From Didymodactylos carnosus (taxonomy: Eukaryota > Rotifera > Eurotatoria > Philodinida > Philodinidae): a DNA stretch of 38,128 bases. The notes beneath the pieces were generated by a model. That model had not been told where the DNA came from, ran no database searches, and was given only the letters and a program-made list of their open reading frames with translations. The stretch is from positions 1-38,128 of the forward strand of contig CAJNOQ010000977.1 of NCBI GenBank assembly GCA_905250885.1, written 5' to 3'. Every line of letters starts with the position of its first letter. The first letter of the stretch is position 1. A program made the position numbers and the translations under genes. This document shows positions 10,434-25,600 of the stretch, one piece after another.

Positions 10434-11490
10434 GTATTTCTTAAGGTAATTGACATACTGATTTCATCATGTTTTACCCGGTTTCATCTTCAGGAACATA
10501 ATGCAATCAAAGTGAATCATTCACCTCAGACTCGCTTCTAGGTTAAAATGAATACACAGCAGTTTTATTTGTAAGTAAGCTTTTTCTGTCTCTCGTTTTC
10601 TGTAATTCTTCTCTACTAGTCATAGGAATTATGCTAACGGTTTATTGAACTTCTATAAAGATTTTGATTGTTATTTCTAAAACAAATTCAATTTCAAACT
10701 TCTCGAAGTTCTTCCATGTACTCAATTCCTAAATAAAATGCGCGTGGGTAGATCGCTTATAACTTTCGAAGCGAAAGTGATAGAGACATGCGGTTTTCAG
10801 TTTTTCAGATCGAATTTTTCACCAGTTTTCAGTTTTTGAAAGCCTTCTAGCACCTTCATTTCTCAACCAAAGTGCATGGAACTTGAAGGGTGAGCATAAG
10901 AGAAGGTGTTCTGTCCAATCTCAAGACCAGAACTACAAGAAACAAAGCGGACCTTTACAGGTTTACGAAAAAGAAAAATTTTCCTGCCATCTATATACCA
11001 AGGATACCAGTAATAGAGTTGCGAAAAGTAGTGATTTTGTATTCTTTCTTATTCCGTTATGTTATATAGTGTTGTGAAGAAAAGAATATATGTTTATATG
11101 GCTTCAATTTTCCGCTCACGACACAGTCATTTCTGGACCAAACTGCAAAAGAATTTTACTATTAGATTTGTTATATTTTTCTCTATTCAGGCATATAAAA
11201 AAATCTGAGACTTCCATACAAGAACCCTGCGAAGTATTCGATAAAAGTGAGTAGAGTTGCTTTTAGAAAAAAGCTTTTTTTTGCTATCCGAAGTACGGAA
11301 TTGATGGATAATTCTGAGACAACGTATACTCAAAAATGTCTGGGCTACCACTCATCATGGCTTTTCCACAAATAGATCAAGTTTTACTCAGGTTTTACCG
11401 TCTGTAATTATGGTGTATATTCCACATATGGGAGTATTTGAACTCTCTTTTTGTGCGCGCATGTCTTTGAGAAATGTCTCTTACTTTTCT

Positions 11491-11618
11491 AGTTGAAGCA
11501 GTGGCGTAGCCAGGATATTTTTCTCTTGCGTTCTCCGCTGTGTTTTATGGGCAATTGCCCACGAAGCACAGCGCAGAACGCAAAAGAAAAATATCCTGGC
11601 TACGCCACTAAGTTGAAG
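11491..11618. mobile_element. 112-bp foldback MITE with 8-bp target duplication (hAT-like)
   Basis: Element 11499-11610 is a near-perfect palindrome beginning CAGTGGCGTAGCCAGGATAT, with the inverse at its right end. It is flanked by AGTTGAAG at 11491-11498 and 11611-11618. The 8-bp duplication fits the hAT superfamily, but the superfamily call is inference. It has no coding capacity. Confidence 0.85.
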
Positions 11619-11944
11619 AATGAAAACCAACAGTAACTATGAAAAGTAGATTTCGAGAACCTGTTGCTTTAACTAAGCTTAAACATCTTGGATAAATAAA
11701 ATGATATTAGAATTCGGATAGAATATATCAGGTTCACATTCAGGTGTCGTATTCGGATAGAACATATACATTTAAACTAACTAACCCATTAATAATTTTA
11801 ATGTAAATCCTATTAATCTCTTTTTGTGTGTAATGAATAAACAACTTCTTTTGCTGATTCGATGCACTTCAGATGCACACGATATCTGCACTACTGAACT
11901 GTTTATTCCGGTGACATCCTAATAAATTTTCTTCAAAATTCACG

Positions 11945-12140
11945 TTCTTTGAGGCAAGAAATCTGATTTCTTGGGCAAGAAGTTAAATTTCTTGCACTGC
12001 TTATACTTCTTGGGGCAAGAAATATGATTTTATATTTTTTGGAACAAGAAATTAAATTTCTTGAATTTCTGGAGACAGGATCTTGTCTCCAAGAAATTCA
12101 AGAAAAAAAGTGGCACTTTCTTGCCAAAGAAACGCAAGAT
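11945..12140. repeat. Cluster of CAAGAA / TTCTTG inverted motifs
   Basis: Within about 200 bases the motif CAAGAA and its complement TTCTTG occur over a dozen times, often extended to CAAGAAAT or AAATTTCTTG, and with an internal palindrome around GGAGACAGGATCTTGTCTCC (12071-12090). It is either a decayed palindromic repeat or a densely structured element. I see no flanking target duplication. Confidence 0.65.
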
Positions 12141-12899
12141 CTTTTTTTAACATTCTCAGATGTGTTTTGATTTGAGAATTAGTTCATAGTTTTTTAATAA
12201 ATAAACTTTTTTTTCTAAAATTGTGTAGAATCCCAGGCCAATGCTTGCCGTAATGGTCAGATCATACTCTGCAATGTTTGATAACACAGCTTAGTATCAT
12301 ACAACTAACTCCCAACTTTATTTCTTTCTACAAAAACCCGCCCAAAAGATAAAAATCAGAGTATAAAATATATCAGAATAAAGTATGAGAAAATGAAGAG
12401 GTCACGATATAGAATTATCTGCTTATAACAACGATAACACAATAATAACATTCACATAAAAATAAAGCTGTATACATGTATGTAGATGCACTACTTATTG
12501 CAGAAAAAATGTCAAAAATCACGAATAAATATGAAAATCAAAATTAAGTTTTATATGAGAAAATAAAAGTTCGATGTCATTACGTGTCGTAGAAATCGCA
12601 AGTGATAAGTAAATAAAATAAAGAAAAAATTTAGAACTACATTAGAGATTGAGAGAAAAAGATTTATAACAATCATCTAATCACTGTTTGTTGTTTATAA
12701 CAACAAAAATGTATCATTCTTCTATAAGATAACAATACAATTTTATCTAAATAATATCTGTAGTAATGACTGAAGTTAGATTAAAAATTGAAGAAAAATC
12801 CTTTGTTGATTGCTAGATCATTTGTCTTTTTGGTTTTTAAATCTCAAACACCATTTTAAAAAGAGATTATGAAATATGTTGTAAATATGAGAAAATACA

Positions 12900-14480
12900 C
12901 ACAAAAGTGGAATATAAAAATCGTATGGACTAATTTATCACAGATCATGGAATCAACATCTGATTTTGATATGGTTATCAATAGAGCATCACGTTGTCTT
13001 AATGCAATTATCTCTTGTTTCTGAGCATCTAATTCTGTTTGTAAACGATCATTTTCAAGATCAACTAATTCGTATTGCTTTAATTTTTCATGCAATTCAT
13101 TATTCACAACGATAGTTTGTTGATTTGATTGAACTAGAACAGAGAGTGAAAACGTTATACACAATAATCTTCATCGTACAGAAAGATCTAAACCCATAAA
13201 AAATTCAACGTTTGATTAAATTCATGAGGATATAAACTACTCTGCATACCATTTAATTGTGTATCATTATCTGTTTTTCTCTCCATAACTATCTGCTCAT
13301 TTTTGAGTCTTTTAGCATACATCTATTCAATTTTAATATTCAGTGGTGGTTTTGAACTAATAACTGATCCAACGGTCCGATCAATTACCTGAGATAAAAA
13401 AAAACAGTACAAAAACAGATCTAAATCTACTTTTTTTACACATATACTTCACGTAAAATATTCAAATTTTTTATTTGTACATCAATAGCTACCATATTTG
13501 AATGCTCCCGTTCTTCAATTTTATCACTTATTGGTTTTATTTCTTCGAGTGTATCCAATAAAATATCAATGGACTGTTTACTTATTTGTATTTCACGATC
13601 TTTAATATTTAATTGAACATGTGGTGGTTTAGATCCTTTCGGAAAATCAATACGAGCATACACTGGAACTTTAGCAGTAGTCGATGAATTTAAAGTATTA
13701 TCTAGAATGAGAAAGTTGAGAGAGATAAGATACTCTATTTTAAAATACAATACATACTGTCATTATCGAATAATTTTGGTTTAATATTTCCAAATCTGAG
13801 TCCTTGAAATTCATTAACATGTATATCGTTGATATTACAGCCAACATAAAATTGTTTCGATGAGATGTCTTCGATAATGCATAAGTCCAATCTTCAAATG
13901 ATCAGAGACTCTCGTTAAAAATATGCTAGATACATCATTTCGAGAATTCAACTCGCAAACTAGATAAACACTTTCGCTTCAATAGTATCAACTGGAAAAA
14001 CTATAAAAATATTCAATTTGTTAATCCAGTAAGCGTACCCATGCGTTTTAAACAATTCGAATCATCATCGAGATCAATTCTAGCCGCCTCTTGTTGTAAA
14101 TCACCATTTCCATCACCAAAATTTGATTCTAAATCAGCATCCAAATCATCGGATAAATGATCCCATTGTGATGATGTATCGTCTAAATCACTGCCAGCTG
14201 AACTAAATAGTGATGATTATGTCGATGCACGTGTTTTCAATGTATCTAAACCTTTTTGCATAATTTCTTCAATTTTTGATCATTTTTGACTTAATAAATT
14301 AAAACCTTTTATCAAATTGATAGTAGCAAGGGGTATTGTTGATTCGTTGAACAACGAAATAGTTATAGATATACCTGGCAAAGGTGGAACAGGTTGACCT
14401 GCTGGTTCTAATTTAGCACTACTAGCTATGATAGGAGCCGATGCTGTTACTAGATCAACAACTAAACGGAAAAAAAAGTG
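12900..14480 (-). pseudogene. BLTP3/UHRF1BP1-like C-terminal fragment, disrupted
   Basis: Read on the minus strand, coding-like pieces run from about 14480 to 12930: a Pro-rich linker (VPPLPG), an acidic Ser/Asp linker (DLDDTSSQWDHLSDDLDADL), a beta-rich block (SSKQFYVGCNINDIHVNEFQ, KVPVYARIDFPKGSKPPHVQ, LNIKDREIQISKQSIDILL), SSKPPLNIKIE, and a C-terminal coiled coil (VDLENDRLQTELDAQKQEII, RQRDALL). This order matches the C-terminal part of bridge-like lipid transfer proteins of the BLTP3 (UHRF1BP1/UHRF1BP1L) type as I remember it. Breaks: TAA at 14217-14219 in the acidic linker, TAG at 13323-13325 before the MYAKRLKNE block, and a one-base frame change near 13880. The chorein N-terminus is absent. 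Family identity is moderate; disruption is seen directly, though an unrecognised intron could explain one of the stops. Confidence 0.5.
13526..13975. repeat. 450-bp segmental duplication, copy A
   Basis: Bases 13526-13975 recur at 17956-18405 in the same orientation, at a constant offset of 4,430 bases with no gaps. By eye I see two substitutions (in ATGGACTG/ATGGAATG and CCTTTCGG/CCTTTTGG). The copied piece is the beta-rich block of the BLTP3-like pseudogene. Confidence 0.95.
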
Positions 14481-16039
14481 TTGTGAGATATGTATAAACG
14501 GACACAGTGAACGCTTAGCAAAAAAAAACAGCGCACTCTTTTTTTATTTTCTTCTATACAAATAAAGCAAAAATTCAGGGTCGTCTTCTTTCCCTATAGA
14601 TAAAATTTTTTTATTTCAATTGAAATGATAGGGTGGACTTAGGGTAGGAAAAAAACCAAGAAACATTATGAATGATAAAAATTAAGTTTCTTTCATGTAA
14701 GTCTTAAGATAAAAGTTTGATGATTTTGCTACATTTCTGACAAATAACTGACTATTATTCTAATGTGATGGAAAAGAAACCTGTTTTTTCCATACCAACA
14801 ATGTTTTCGAAAATGATCTCTTTAGTTTAATAGATCTCCACTCATTTTCCACCCTTCTAATAGAGCTCAAACTTTCAACAAATATTTCTCTATATCTATT
14901 CTATCTATCAACGTAGCTGAAAACAGCTCAGATCTCTCTTGTATATCCATATGATTCTTGTTACCATAGTTCAACTGATTCAATTTCAATATTTTTCAAT
15001 AGTACATCAATTAAATATTGGAATGCAATACGTTTTAGATGATAAAATGTAATGGGTATTTCGTATGAAAATAGTTGTTGTAATCGACATTTTAAGCCAA
15101 TATTGGTTGTTTCATATCGTTTACATAGATCAATTGTATAAGCTAAACAAGATAGAAAATAATATATAATAGAACTCTTTGTAAATTAGTGTTATTGTTC
15201 GCTCACCAAACAAAGACTCCAGAATATTTGTAATAAACGGTAACCTATCGACAAAGCTTTGAAAGAAAACAGAAACAGTATAAAATAAGTTTCTTTATCA
15301 ATACAACTAAAGACTTGCTCAACCTTCTCATCTCTCGTTTTAATTGTGAGATAGATCTGATTACTTGATTACAATTGATCGTATAGTACGAAAGAAGCAT
15401 AAAAGTAGATATATTAACAGTTGCTATACCTTCTCGGAATGAGAGTGCACTTTCTAGATAACGCTATGGTAAACAGAGGAGTGAAAGAGAGATTGCATTC
15501 ATACCTGTACATTTTTCTCGATGAGTTTCAGCCAAATTACATTTGATGGATCGAATATTATATTGTGTAATCTCTTCAATAAAACAAACAGATTCATATA
15601 AGCGCTTTTTTCTCACTTGTTGTGTAACCCTTACCAGAGAATATTTGATGTAAATAACTTTTGATTGTTTGGGTACATACTATATAAAATCAAAATTATA
15701 GCACTCTTCGATTCCTTCTGGATCAATATATATCATCATTCCACTATTCATTATATCTGATATGAATGAAGTCTACAAAATGATAAAAACAAGATTATGT
15801 ACATGATAAAAAATCAGAAACAAGCATACTTTTGAATATGTGGCGTAAATTAACGATTGTAGACGAAGTTTTATGATTGACAGCAACGATGAGAAAGATT
15901 CGCGAATTTACAGCTTCATTTTATGTTCAAATGTCTAAAGAAAACAGTTAAAAACATGTTAAGAGGAAATAGGAGAAAGACTTCAAACTACTTTTAATCT
16001 GTTCGTATGGAATTGTTCTAAAATAGAGCAACTTACATA
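14481..16039 (-). pseudogene. Unidentified coding-like remnants on the minus strand
   Basis: Several short stretches read as protein on the minus strand, separated by possible introns: ISDIMNSGMMIYIDPEGIEE near 15700-15770, RLYESVCFIEEITQYNIRSI near 15500-15610, RLPFITNILESLFG near 15200-15245, and CRLQQLFSYEIPITFYHLKR with flanking sequence near 14990-15130. I do not recognise a family. They may be exons of the gene whose C-terminus is the BLTP3-like fragment, or of a separate decayed gene. No continuous model with consistent phases could be built by eye, so exon boundaries are not given. Confidence 0.3.
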
Positions 16040-17918
<1,879 letters not shown>

Positions 17919-17955
17919 TTTGAACTAGGATTGCTATCACTTATTATTGCTATAT

Positions 17956-18405
17956 ACTTATTGGTTTTATTTCTTCGAGTGTATCCAATAAAATATCAAT
18001 GGAATGTTTACTTATTTGTATTTCACGATCTTTAATATTTAATTGAACATGTGGTGGTTTAGATCCTTTTGGAAAATCAATACGAGCATACACTGGAACT
18101 TTAGCAGTAGTCGATGAATTTAAAGTATTATCTAGAATGAGAAAGTTGAGAGAGATAAGATACTCTATTTTAAAATACAATACATACTGTCATTATCGAA
18201 TAATTTTGGTTTAATATTTCCAAATCTGAGTCCTTGAAATTCATTAACATGTATATCGTTGATATTACAGCCAACATAAAATTGTTTCGATGAGATGTCT
18301 TCGATAATGCATAAGTCCAATCTTCAAATGATCAGAGACTCTCGTTAAAAATATGCTAGATACATCATTTCGAGAATTCAACTCGCAAACTAGATAAACA
18401 CTTTC
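17956..18405. repeat. 450-bp segmental duplication, copy B
   Basis: Near-identical copy of 13526-13975, carrying the same frame change as the source. It sits 38 bases upstream of the start codon of the katanin-like gene, so it occupies what should be that gene's promoter or leader. It contains only part of the BLTP3-like coding block and cannot make a full product. Confidence 0.95.
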
Positions 18406-19650
18406 TACTAGATGAACACTGATCGTAAACAGAAATCAGTATCAAATGAAACTAAAACTTTGCTGGTAAATAATGAAGTACTCCAGCAGAAAGAGTAATT
18501 TACTGCAGTATCATACGGTCTGGCTATCATATGTATGTCTCACCATGAGGCTTACAACTAATCTGGATATACTCTGGAGTACACTTCGTCAAATGTGCTA
18601 ACAGTCTCTCATTGCTGTGAAAACGTTTTTAGAAAAACTTCCAGTCTATCAATGATTCTGAAATTGGTACGTAGGTTGTAGCACCATCTATCTCAGATCG
18701 CAAAACTATTTCAAATAGGTTTTGGGGCATCTGCGAATCCCTTGCCGCTGTGATCAACCAATATTTCTCCTCGAAAACAATTCATAAATAGGCTGAGACC
18801 CCATGGGTTTTCTGGAGACCTTCTGAAGATCTGCCGGGGGTATCGACAGATTCCCCGTGACGGATTACCTATATTCACCAAGTTTCACCACTGCTGGTCT
18901 TTCTTGCTGCTACAATGGCGGAAATCCATAGAGGAATCCATAGAATACCGTATTAAAAATTCTGCCAATCATTTTCTTTCAAAAAATTTCAGTTTATTTT
19001 GGAAAATTAAAGTATTATATAGCCTATTTGCACTTTAATTTCGTTCACTGTTTCGAAAAATCTTCTTGATTTCATGAATTTCTGAATTTTCTTATTTACG
19101 GCAAAATTTTAACCAATCATTCTTTTGGCCGTTATTAGCGATTGTTATTTACGGCTAAAAGTATTTTAGGGAAAATATTTTAGAGATAAGTTCTCTGATT
19201 GAGATACGTTCTTTCAGACATAATGTGGGCAAAATTTAAGATTTTGAATTGAGGACAACGTTATTCTATTATGCATTTTAGGCTTGGCGCTCTGACTGGA
19301 AGTTGTAGCAACTCTGCTATGTAAAAAGTATGAAATACGAGTTAAAAAAATGTCCCCAACGCTCCAGAGAAATGCAGCATCTATGGACAATGGAATGACT
19401 TGAGATTTCGGCAAATCATGACTGAAATAACACAGTGGCTTCCCGGATTGTCTTTATTTAATCTTTTATTGCTATACACGTTGAAGGTTTGGAAATACAA
19501 TTCTGTTGACTATTCCTTATATTATCTCTAGTTACTGTCAAAAACAGTCAAAAGAATGTAGAAAAACTAGAAAATTCTCCTTTCGCATTTTTCTTCTTTT
19601 TATCTTAGAATGCAAATTGTAATGTTCCACTTACATCTTAGTCGCCTTAA
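18406..19650. other. Intergenic interval with the right-hand terminal-repeat-like sequence
   Basis: No gene is recognised; the frame at 19214-19414 (-) has no supporting signal. Bases 19091-19163 hold inverted copies of the motifs at the left edge of the window. A somewhat GC-richer tract lies at 18720-18930. The last few hundred bases before 19651 should contain the TMEM62 promoter, but no element can be pinned down. Confidence 0.45.
19091..19163. repeat. Diverged inverted terminal-repeat-like block, partner of 4-72
   Basis: The reverse complement of 19145-19163 is TACTTTTAGCCGTAAATAA, identical to 9-27. The reverse complement of 19091-19104 equals 29-42 (TTGCCGTAAATAAG), and of 19113-19121 equals 64-72 (AATGATTGG). 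The order of the second and third motifs differs between ends, so the ends are related but rearranged. No target duplication can be tested because the window starts at the left end. Confidence 0.6.
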
Positions 19651-22600
19651 ATGATTCTCTTAAAATGGGTTTTCAATACTTTTACTTTGATACTCTTAAT
19701 CTTAACATTAATCGATTTATCTTGGCAACAACAAGATGAATTTCTTGATTCTACAGCCAAGCATTTATTTTGGTTCGTACAGGTAAGAGAAAACTTCAAA
19801 AGTAATTCTCTTTTTTGATGAAAATTTCAGCATCGAGGCGAAAGCAGAAGCCTAATAGTTAAAATACCAATTTAAAGTAAACATCTCTGTTTCACGCTAT
19901 GTTTTTGGTTTCTGACTGTTTCAGGTAACGGATCTTCACATTTCCCATTATGGTCATGAAACACGATTGAGTGATTTTAAACAATTTATCAATGAAATTA
20001 TTATCAAACTAATTAAGCCAGCGGTTGTCATTGCTTCAGGTAACTAGTTTTTCTGTCACTCTTTTCAGACTATTTCTATAGGCAAAATGTCAATGAGACA
20101 GATTTTAAATAAAACGTCGATGTTTATCCTTCGTTAGCAATGCTATTTCTTCTGCTGGCAGAGTACATCATGAAAACTTGTACACTTTAATATGTCCAAG
20201 GAAAAACTCATGCAATTATTTTTAATTCATTGTCTTTTATCGTTCATTTGTTTAGGTGATCTTGTTCATAATCTTGATCGCACGTTTGATTCTCGTCAAT
20301 ATGAATCGGAATGGATTCGTTATCAACAAGTTTTACTAGAAACAAATGTTACACAGCATACAAAATGGTTAGATATTAGAGGAAATCATGGTACGTTTCA
20401 GTGTTTATTCAAAAATAAGAGTTAGTGATTCCGTAGATAAATTTAATGCATATAGCGTTATTTTTTTAAAATAAATATCTGACGAGGGAACATTCCCAGT
20501 TGTCCAACCCCGATTTCTTCCAAACATACATCAATCGCTCGATAGCCCATATCGAGATAGTAAAAAGCCTAAAAGGAGTCATCCCAGTGCTCTTGAAGAT
20601 CCAATTTTACAGAAACTCTAAAAAAATAACCAAAGCCTTTCTTAGCAAGGCATAATTATAGTCCGGAAATGTCTGATTAAAATGAGACATCTCCCAGCCC
20701 TACGTGACCTTTCTTTGCAAAGTTATAGAATTTACAAGAAAAGCCCTAAATTAATTTTTTCCGTCTTATTTATGTAGCTTTGAGCTGCCAATTAACATTT
20801 AGGGCTTTTCTTGTAAATTCTATAACTTTGCAAAGAAAGATCGTGTAAAGCTGAGAGACGTCTCATTTTAATCAGAAATTTCCGGGCTACAGTCGAGCCT
20901 TATTAAGAAACGTTTTGATTATATTTTTAGGGTTTTTTGGAAAACCGGGTCCTGAAGAGCGCTGAGATGAATCCTTTTAGGCTTTTTACCATCTCGATAT
21001 AGGCTATCAATTGATGTATGTTTGAAAGAAATCGGGATTGAACAGCTGGAAATATTCCCTTGCACTGCCCTGTCTCTAGGCTCTTTATGTTTCAGAAGCG
21101 CTAGAAGAACGTGGGCGTCACTGAATTTTCCTTTGGAAAAGCGCTACAGTTTCTTGTTTTTATGTAAATCGAATAACTTCTGAATGAAATGCAATAAAAT
21201 GGTTCGGTTTTAGGGAAATCTGCTGTTTTCGAATATTACATTCGCACTCACGCCAAAAAATGTAGAGTTTACAATATTATTTTTTCGATTTTTTTCTATC
21301 AAAATCAACTTTTCATAAAAAATGACTTTTTACATAAGAATTATTCTGTTTGAAGTCTAACTGGTAATTCATGGATTGTTCAGTCTTGGCATGAATACAT
21401 TTTTATGCTGACTATATTCTAGCAAAGAATGGGTCTCAGATTTCTGGTCAAAAGTGATATTTGATAACGGAGGTATTTCGCATGTAAAAGTGAAATTAGA
21501 GCCATGCTTTTATCATTCACCTGTCACAAACCTACCTTTTTTTGAATGAACTGCGGAAAACGTTATTTTTTATCTCGAGCTTTTTGTTTGCCATTTCAGA
21601 CGTATTTATGGATGCGGAACCAGAATCGTCAAAAAGTTTTTATCGGTATGTGTTTGATTCGTTTCGTTTCGTTTCGAGTCATAAATCTAAATTTTGTGAA
21701 TAAATTTTTTTTTAGACAATATTCTCAACAAGGTCGACTCCATTCTAGTTCCTATCAATATACGTTGAAAACTTCGGACGGTGATCAATACTCGTTTGTC
21801 GGAATTGATATGTGTCCAAAGCCCGCACCAGGAATAGCAATGAATTTTTTCGGACATTTAACTAAAGTATGTATTGTTCATTGAAACTGTTTCTTATAGT
21901 CCAATGAGCTAAAGGCTTTTGGTTGATGTATGAAAGAGAAGGAGGTGGAAAAATGATTTTAGAGACAAAGCTCAAGTTGGAATAGAAGAATGATTGGATA
22001 ATTCGAAAAGATGAAATCGAAGTTTTGAGAAACCGTTCAATTTATTTTTTGACGTTTAGTAATATGTTAGTATATCTGAAATCTATCGAGAATCTTCTAT
22101 ATGAAGCTTAAACTGCTGATTTTTTTCTATCTAGAACTTTTTCATTTAAATTTTCTATATTTTCTGTTATAACAGTCTGAAATGCGTCATCTTGAACAAT
22201 TAACCAAGGAAATTCATCATTCAAATGTCACAATTTATTTTGGACATTATCCATTATCATTTACATATTCATCGAAGGTACAAGAAAAAATTATGAGGTA
22301 ACTATTGTCTTGCATCATTTTTATCACACGAATGAATGATAGTCTTTTCCTACAAAGAGAAAGAAAAATTACATAAGTCAATTATCTTAAACATTGTTGA
22401 TACCGTTGTTAGCAAGTAAACAAACAATCGTCTTCAAAGCTTTCATCAGAACAACTTTCACATTCTAGGAATGGTCTTGTGTATTTGAATGGTCATCTGC
22501 ATGCTGGTATTCCTCATTTGTATGCTCATCATTCATCGGGCTTACTCGAACTAGAATTAGCTGATTGGAAACAACATCGACGGTAAGCTAGTCTGTTTCC

Positions 22601-25600
22601 GTCTTTTAATATTTTCTAATATGAAATATAAAAAGAGTAAGATACGTGAAAAATATTTGATAGCAGACTTAATGAGTTTGATTCATGTTCGAACGTCTGG
22701 CTAACGCTATAAACAATTAACTGGAATTTATGCGAAGAGTTTCACAGTTTTCTAGATCATTAGGTCATTGGTTAATGAGACTTGTAACATTCTACTTATA
22801 TCTAATTAGATTTCGTCTTGTTACAATCGACAGTGGTCTATTGGCATTTCGTGATTTTCAATTTAATAATCAAAAATTAATTTATGCTGTTATAACACAT
22901 CCAAAAGAATCACGATTTAGGACAGTGAGAGAACCATTAGCAAGATTGAAACAAAGGACACATATTCGGTTAGTTTTATGCTTCTATTTTTCTTGTGTTT
23001 TATTGAGAAAATAAGAATTTTTTTTAGAATTCTAATATTTTCTCATCATCCAATTTTAACTGTACATGTAACGATTGATTCAGATTTTATTGGTAATGCT
23101 GTGCAATCAGTAGATAATCTACAGTTATTTGTTTTGAAATGGAATCCAACTAAATATGATGATGACAAAGATCATAAAATGATTGTACAAATCAAAGTAG
23201 GTTATTAATAACAAAACAATTTGACAGTTAAATCGGTTCCTCGTTACATGCTCTTTTTCTTACTAGAGCTATACTGATTTACTGAAATTTTCATTTGGTC
23301 TGATTGAATCCGAGATGAGAAAAAGTTTTTCAGCATTTTGCTAGATTTTTCAAGTATTTTTCGGGCCTTTTTGATGGAAAAATTCTAGATATAACGGGTG
23401 TAACAGAAATAAACGCACTTTTTCATTTTCGGTATATCTTCGTCGGATAATATGCGGTCGACTTAAATTTTTTTTTTATAAAATTCGCCATGAAATCGTT
23501 TACAAAAATATCTCTTAACAAGTTTTTTAAAATGCCAACTGTTAGAATTATAAAACAAAAAGCGAGGGTGACTAAAAACGCCAACTTCATAAATCATACT
23601 TTTTATACTTTCTTTGACATTTTCTCAAACTGTAACTGAATTGAGGGCTTCGATTCTGCTTGATACTATTACTTTAAAGTATGCTCTTTCTAGTGCATGC
23701 CAAAAATTTTTAACATCAACACAGGCAGCTCAAAAAATCAACGTTTTATAAAGGAGCCAAAAAAACGCGTTTTTTGATTTTCTGAGTCAAAAAGAGTAAG
23801 CAAACAGTTCGTAAAATTCTCAAAAGTGATGTTGTCGAACTGATTACACTACGGGCTACAAAATTTAAAAAAATGTTAAAAAAAGCACGATTTTTGGCTG
23901 AGTTATGGAACTTTTCGTGGAGCGAGCAAAAATCTGCTTCCAAAATGGTGATTTTTTAGAAAATGTAAAAATTGCTCCTTGCTATTGCGGGCTCTAGAGT
24001 TATCTAATTTTTTTTTGAAACCACAGTTTTGTAGAGAATTTTGTGCTCTTTGGAATGGTCGTCTCGAATTTCTCCTATCTTAGACTGTTACGATGATATT
24101 TAAAAAAAATCATTTTTTGCCTTATGAAGTTGGTATTTTTAGTCGTCGTATTTTTGGTTCCATAACTCTAACAATTTTCTTGTTAGAAAACTAGTTATCA
24201 GATATTTTTGTAGAGATTTCCAAGATGAATTTAATAAAAAAAAGTTTAAGTCGATTGGACGAAACCCGACGAAGTTATAATGAAAATAAAAAAGTGCGTT
24301 TATTTCTGTTACACCCGTTAAAATGTTCAGCTTTTTTAAGTAACCTGAACTTTGATAGGTTTTTGTCTCTGTTAAAATTTAATTATTTTCCTTGCAGAAA
24401 CTCTGATTAGATTTGAGATTTTCTTTTTGCGATGGTTAGACAGTCAGATTATTTAGAAAGTTAGTTGTTAGAAAATGTAAAGACCGGTTTTTGCCAAGAA
24501 GAGAAATTTTTTTGCTGAGTCCATTTTTGCCGTTCCTAGAACTTATAACAAGAGTGCGAAAAGTGTTGATCTGTTAGTGAAAAGCTTATCCAGCTTTTAC
24601 CAGTAAAATGGAGCATCAGTGCTTGTACTTCCACTTTTGAAAACTTTTTTTGACGATTGTGACGATCTTTATGGGTTTTAGAATCGATTGTGGAGCTATC
24701 TGTTAGATTTCACATTGACTTTTTTTATATTTTGTTCTTTATTGTTTTTAGGACATTGAAAATAACGCTGAAGAATTGAGAGAAGAATTTAGTTTATCAA
24801 CAAAAATTCGAAAATCTCAATGGTGGAAACGATCACAATTAGTGTTAATTGTACATCAACCAACATTTGTAAGTATTTCTTCGATAATTTCTCAAATGTA
24901 GACTTTAATTGTTAGGATTAGGAAATCCTTCAGGTGCTAAAACATCAACGTTCAAGATTCATAATCGAACTCTAAATTCCATATGGAATTCGATCATATT
25001 AGTTTTGCAAATCGTTTTTCGTTTTTGGTATAACATTTTTTCTTACTTTCGATCAAGCGGCGGAAGTTCTATGAAAGCTTTCAGAGGTTTTTCAGTTTAA
25101 AATTTGTATAAGAAAACTGGATTTTTATTCGTTTAGGCAAGAACTTTGCTCGTTTTATCCTTATGTTTCTATTTATTAACTCTAATTTTGTTTCGATATT
25201 ATCTGAGAAAACGACGATTGTGTAAGTATCCGGATCACTCATCTAGTGCAACTTTACCATATCTTGTTTTTTTCTGTAGTTCTCTGTTGTTATTGTTTAC
25301 ATAAACGATTAACGGCTTTGTGTTCGATTGATTTAACGTTTTATTCATTAGTCGGATTTACACTGTATTTTTTTGTTGGTAAGTGGCAGTATTTTTTCCA
25401 CTTCAGAAAACGAAAAGAGAAGGAGAATTGTATGTGTTTAGGTCCATGGTATATTGGTTATTTAACTGATGGTTATCTTGGTGCGGTATTTATGTGGGGA
25501 TTGGTTATTAAAGGAATTTATATCAAACCAGATATGCCATTTATTATAACTAAAGTAAGAAGATTGTGACATTCTAGAAAGACATTCTAACGACTATTCA

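Larger units (their letters stand above)
10434..12849. other. Gene-poor interval with a small transposon and an inverted-repeat cluster
   Basis: No gene is recognisable. It contains the 112-bp palindromic element at 11499-11610 and the CAAGAA/TTCTTG cluster at 11945-12140. The short open frame 10883-11077 (+) has no recognisable motif. The remainder is plain AT-rich sequence. Confidence 0.5.

Noticed and set aside
21659..21676. Short TTTCG repeats inside a TMEM62 intron.
   Set aside because: Only about three units; too short to be meaningful.
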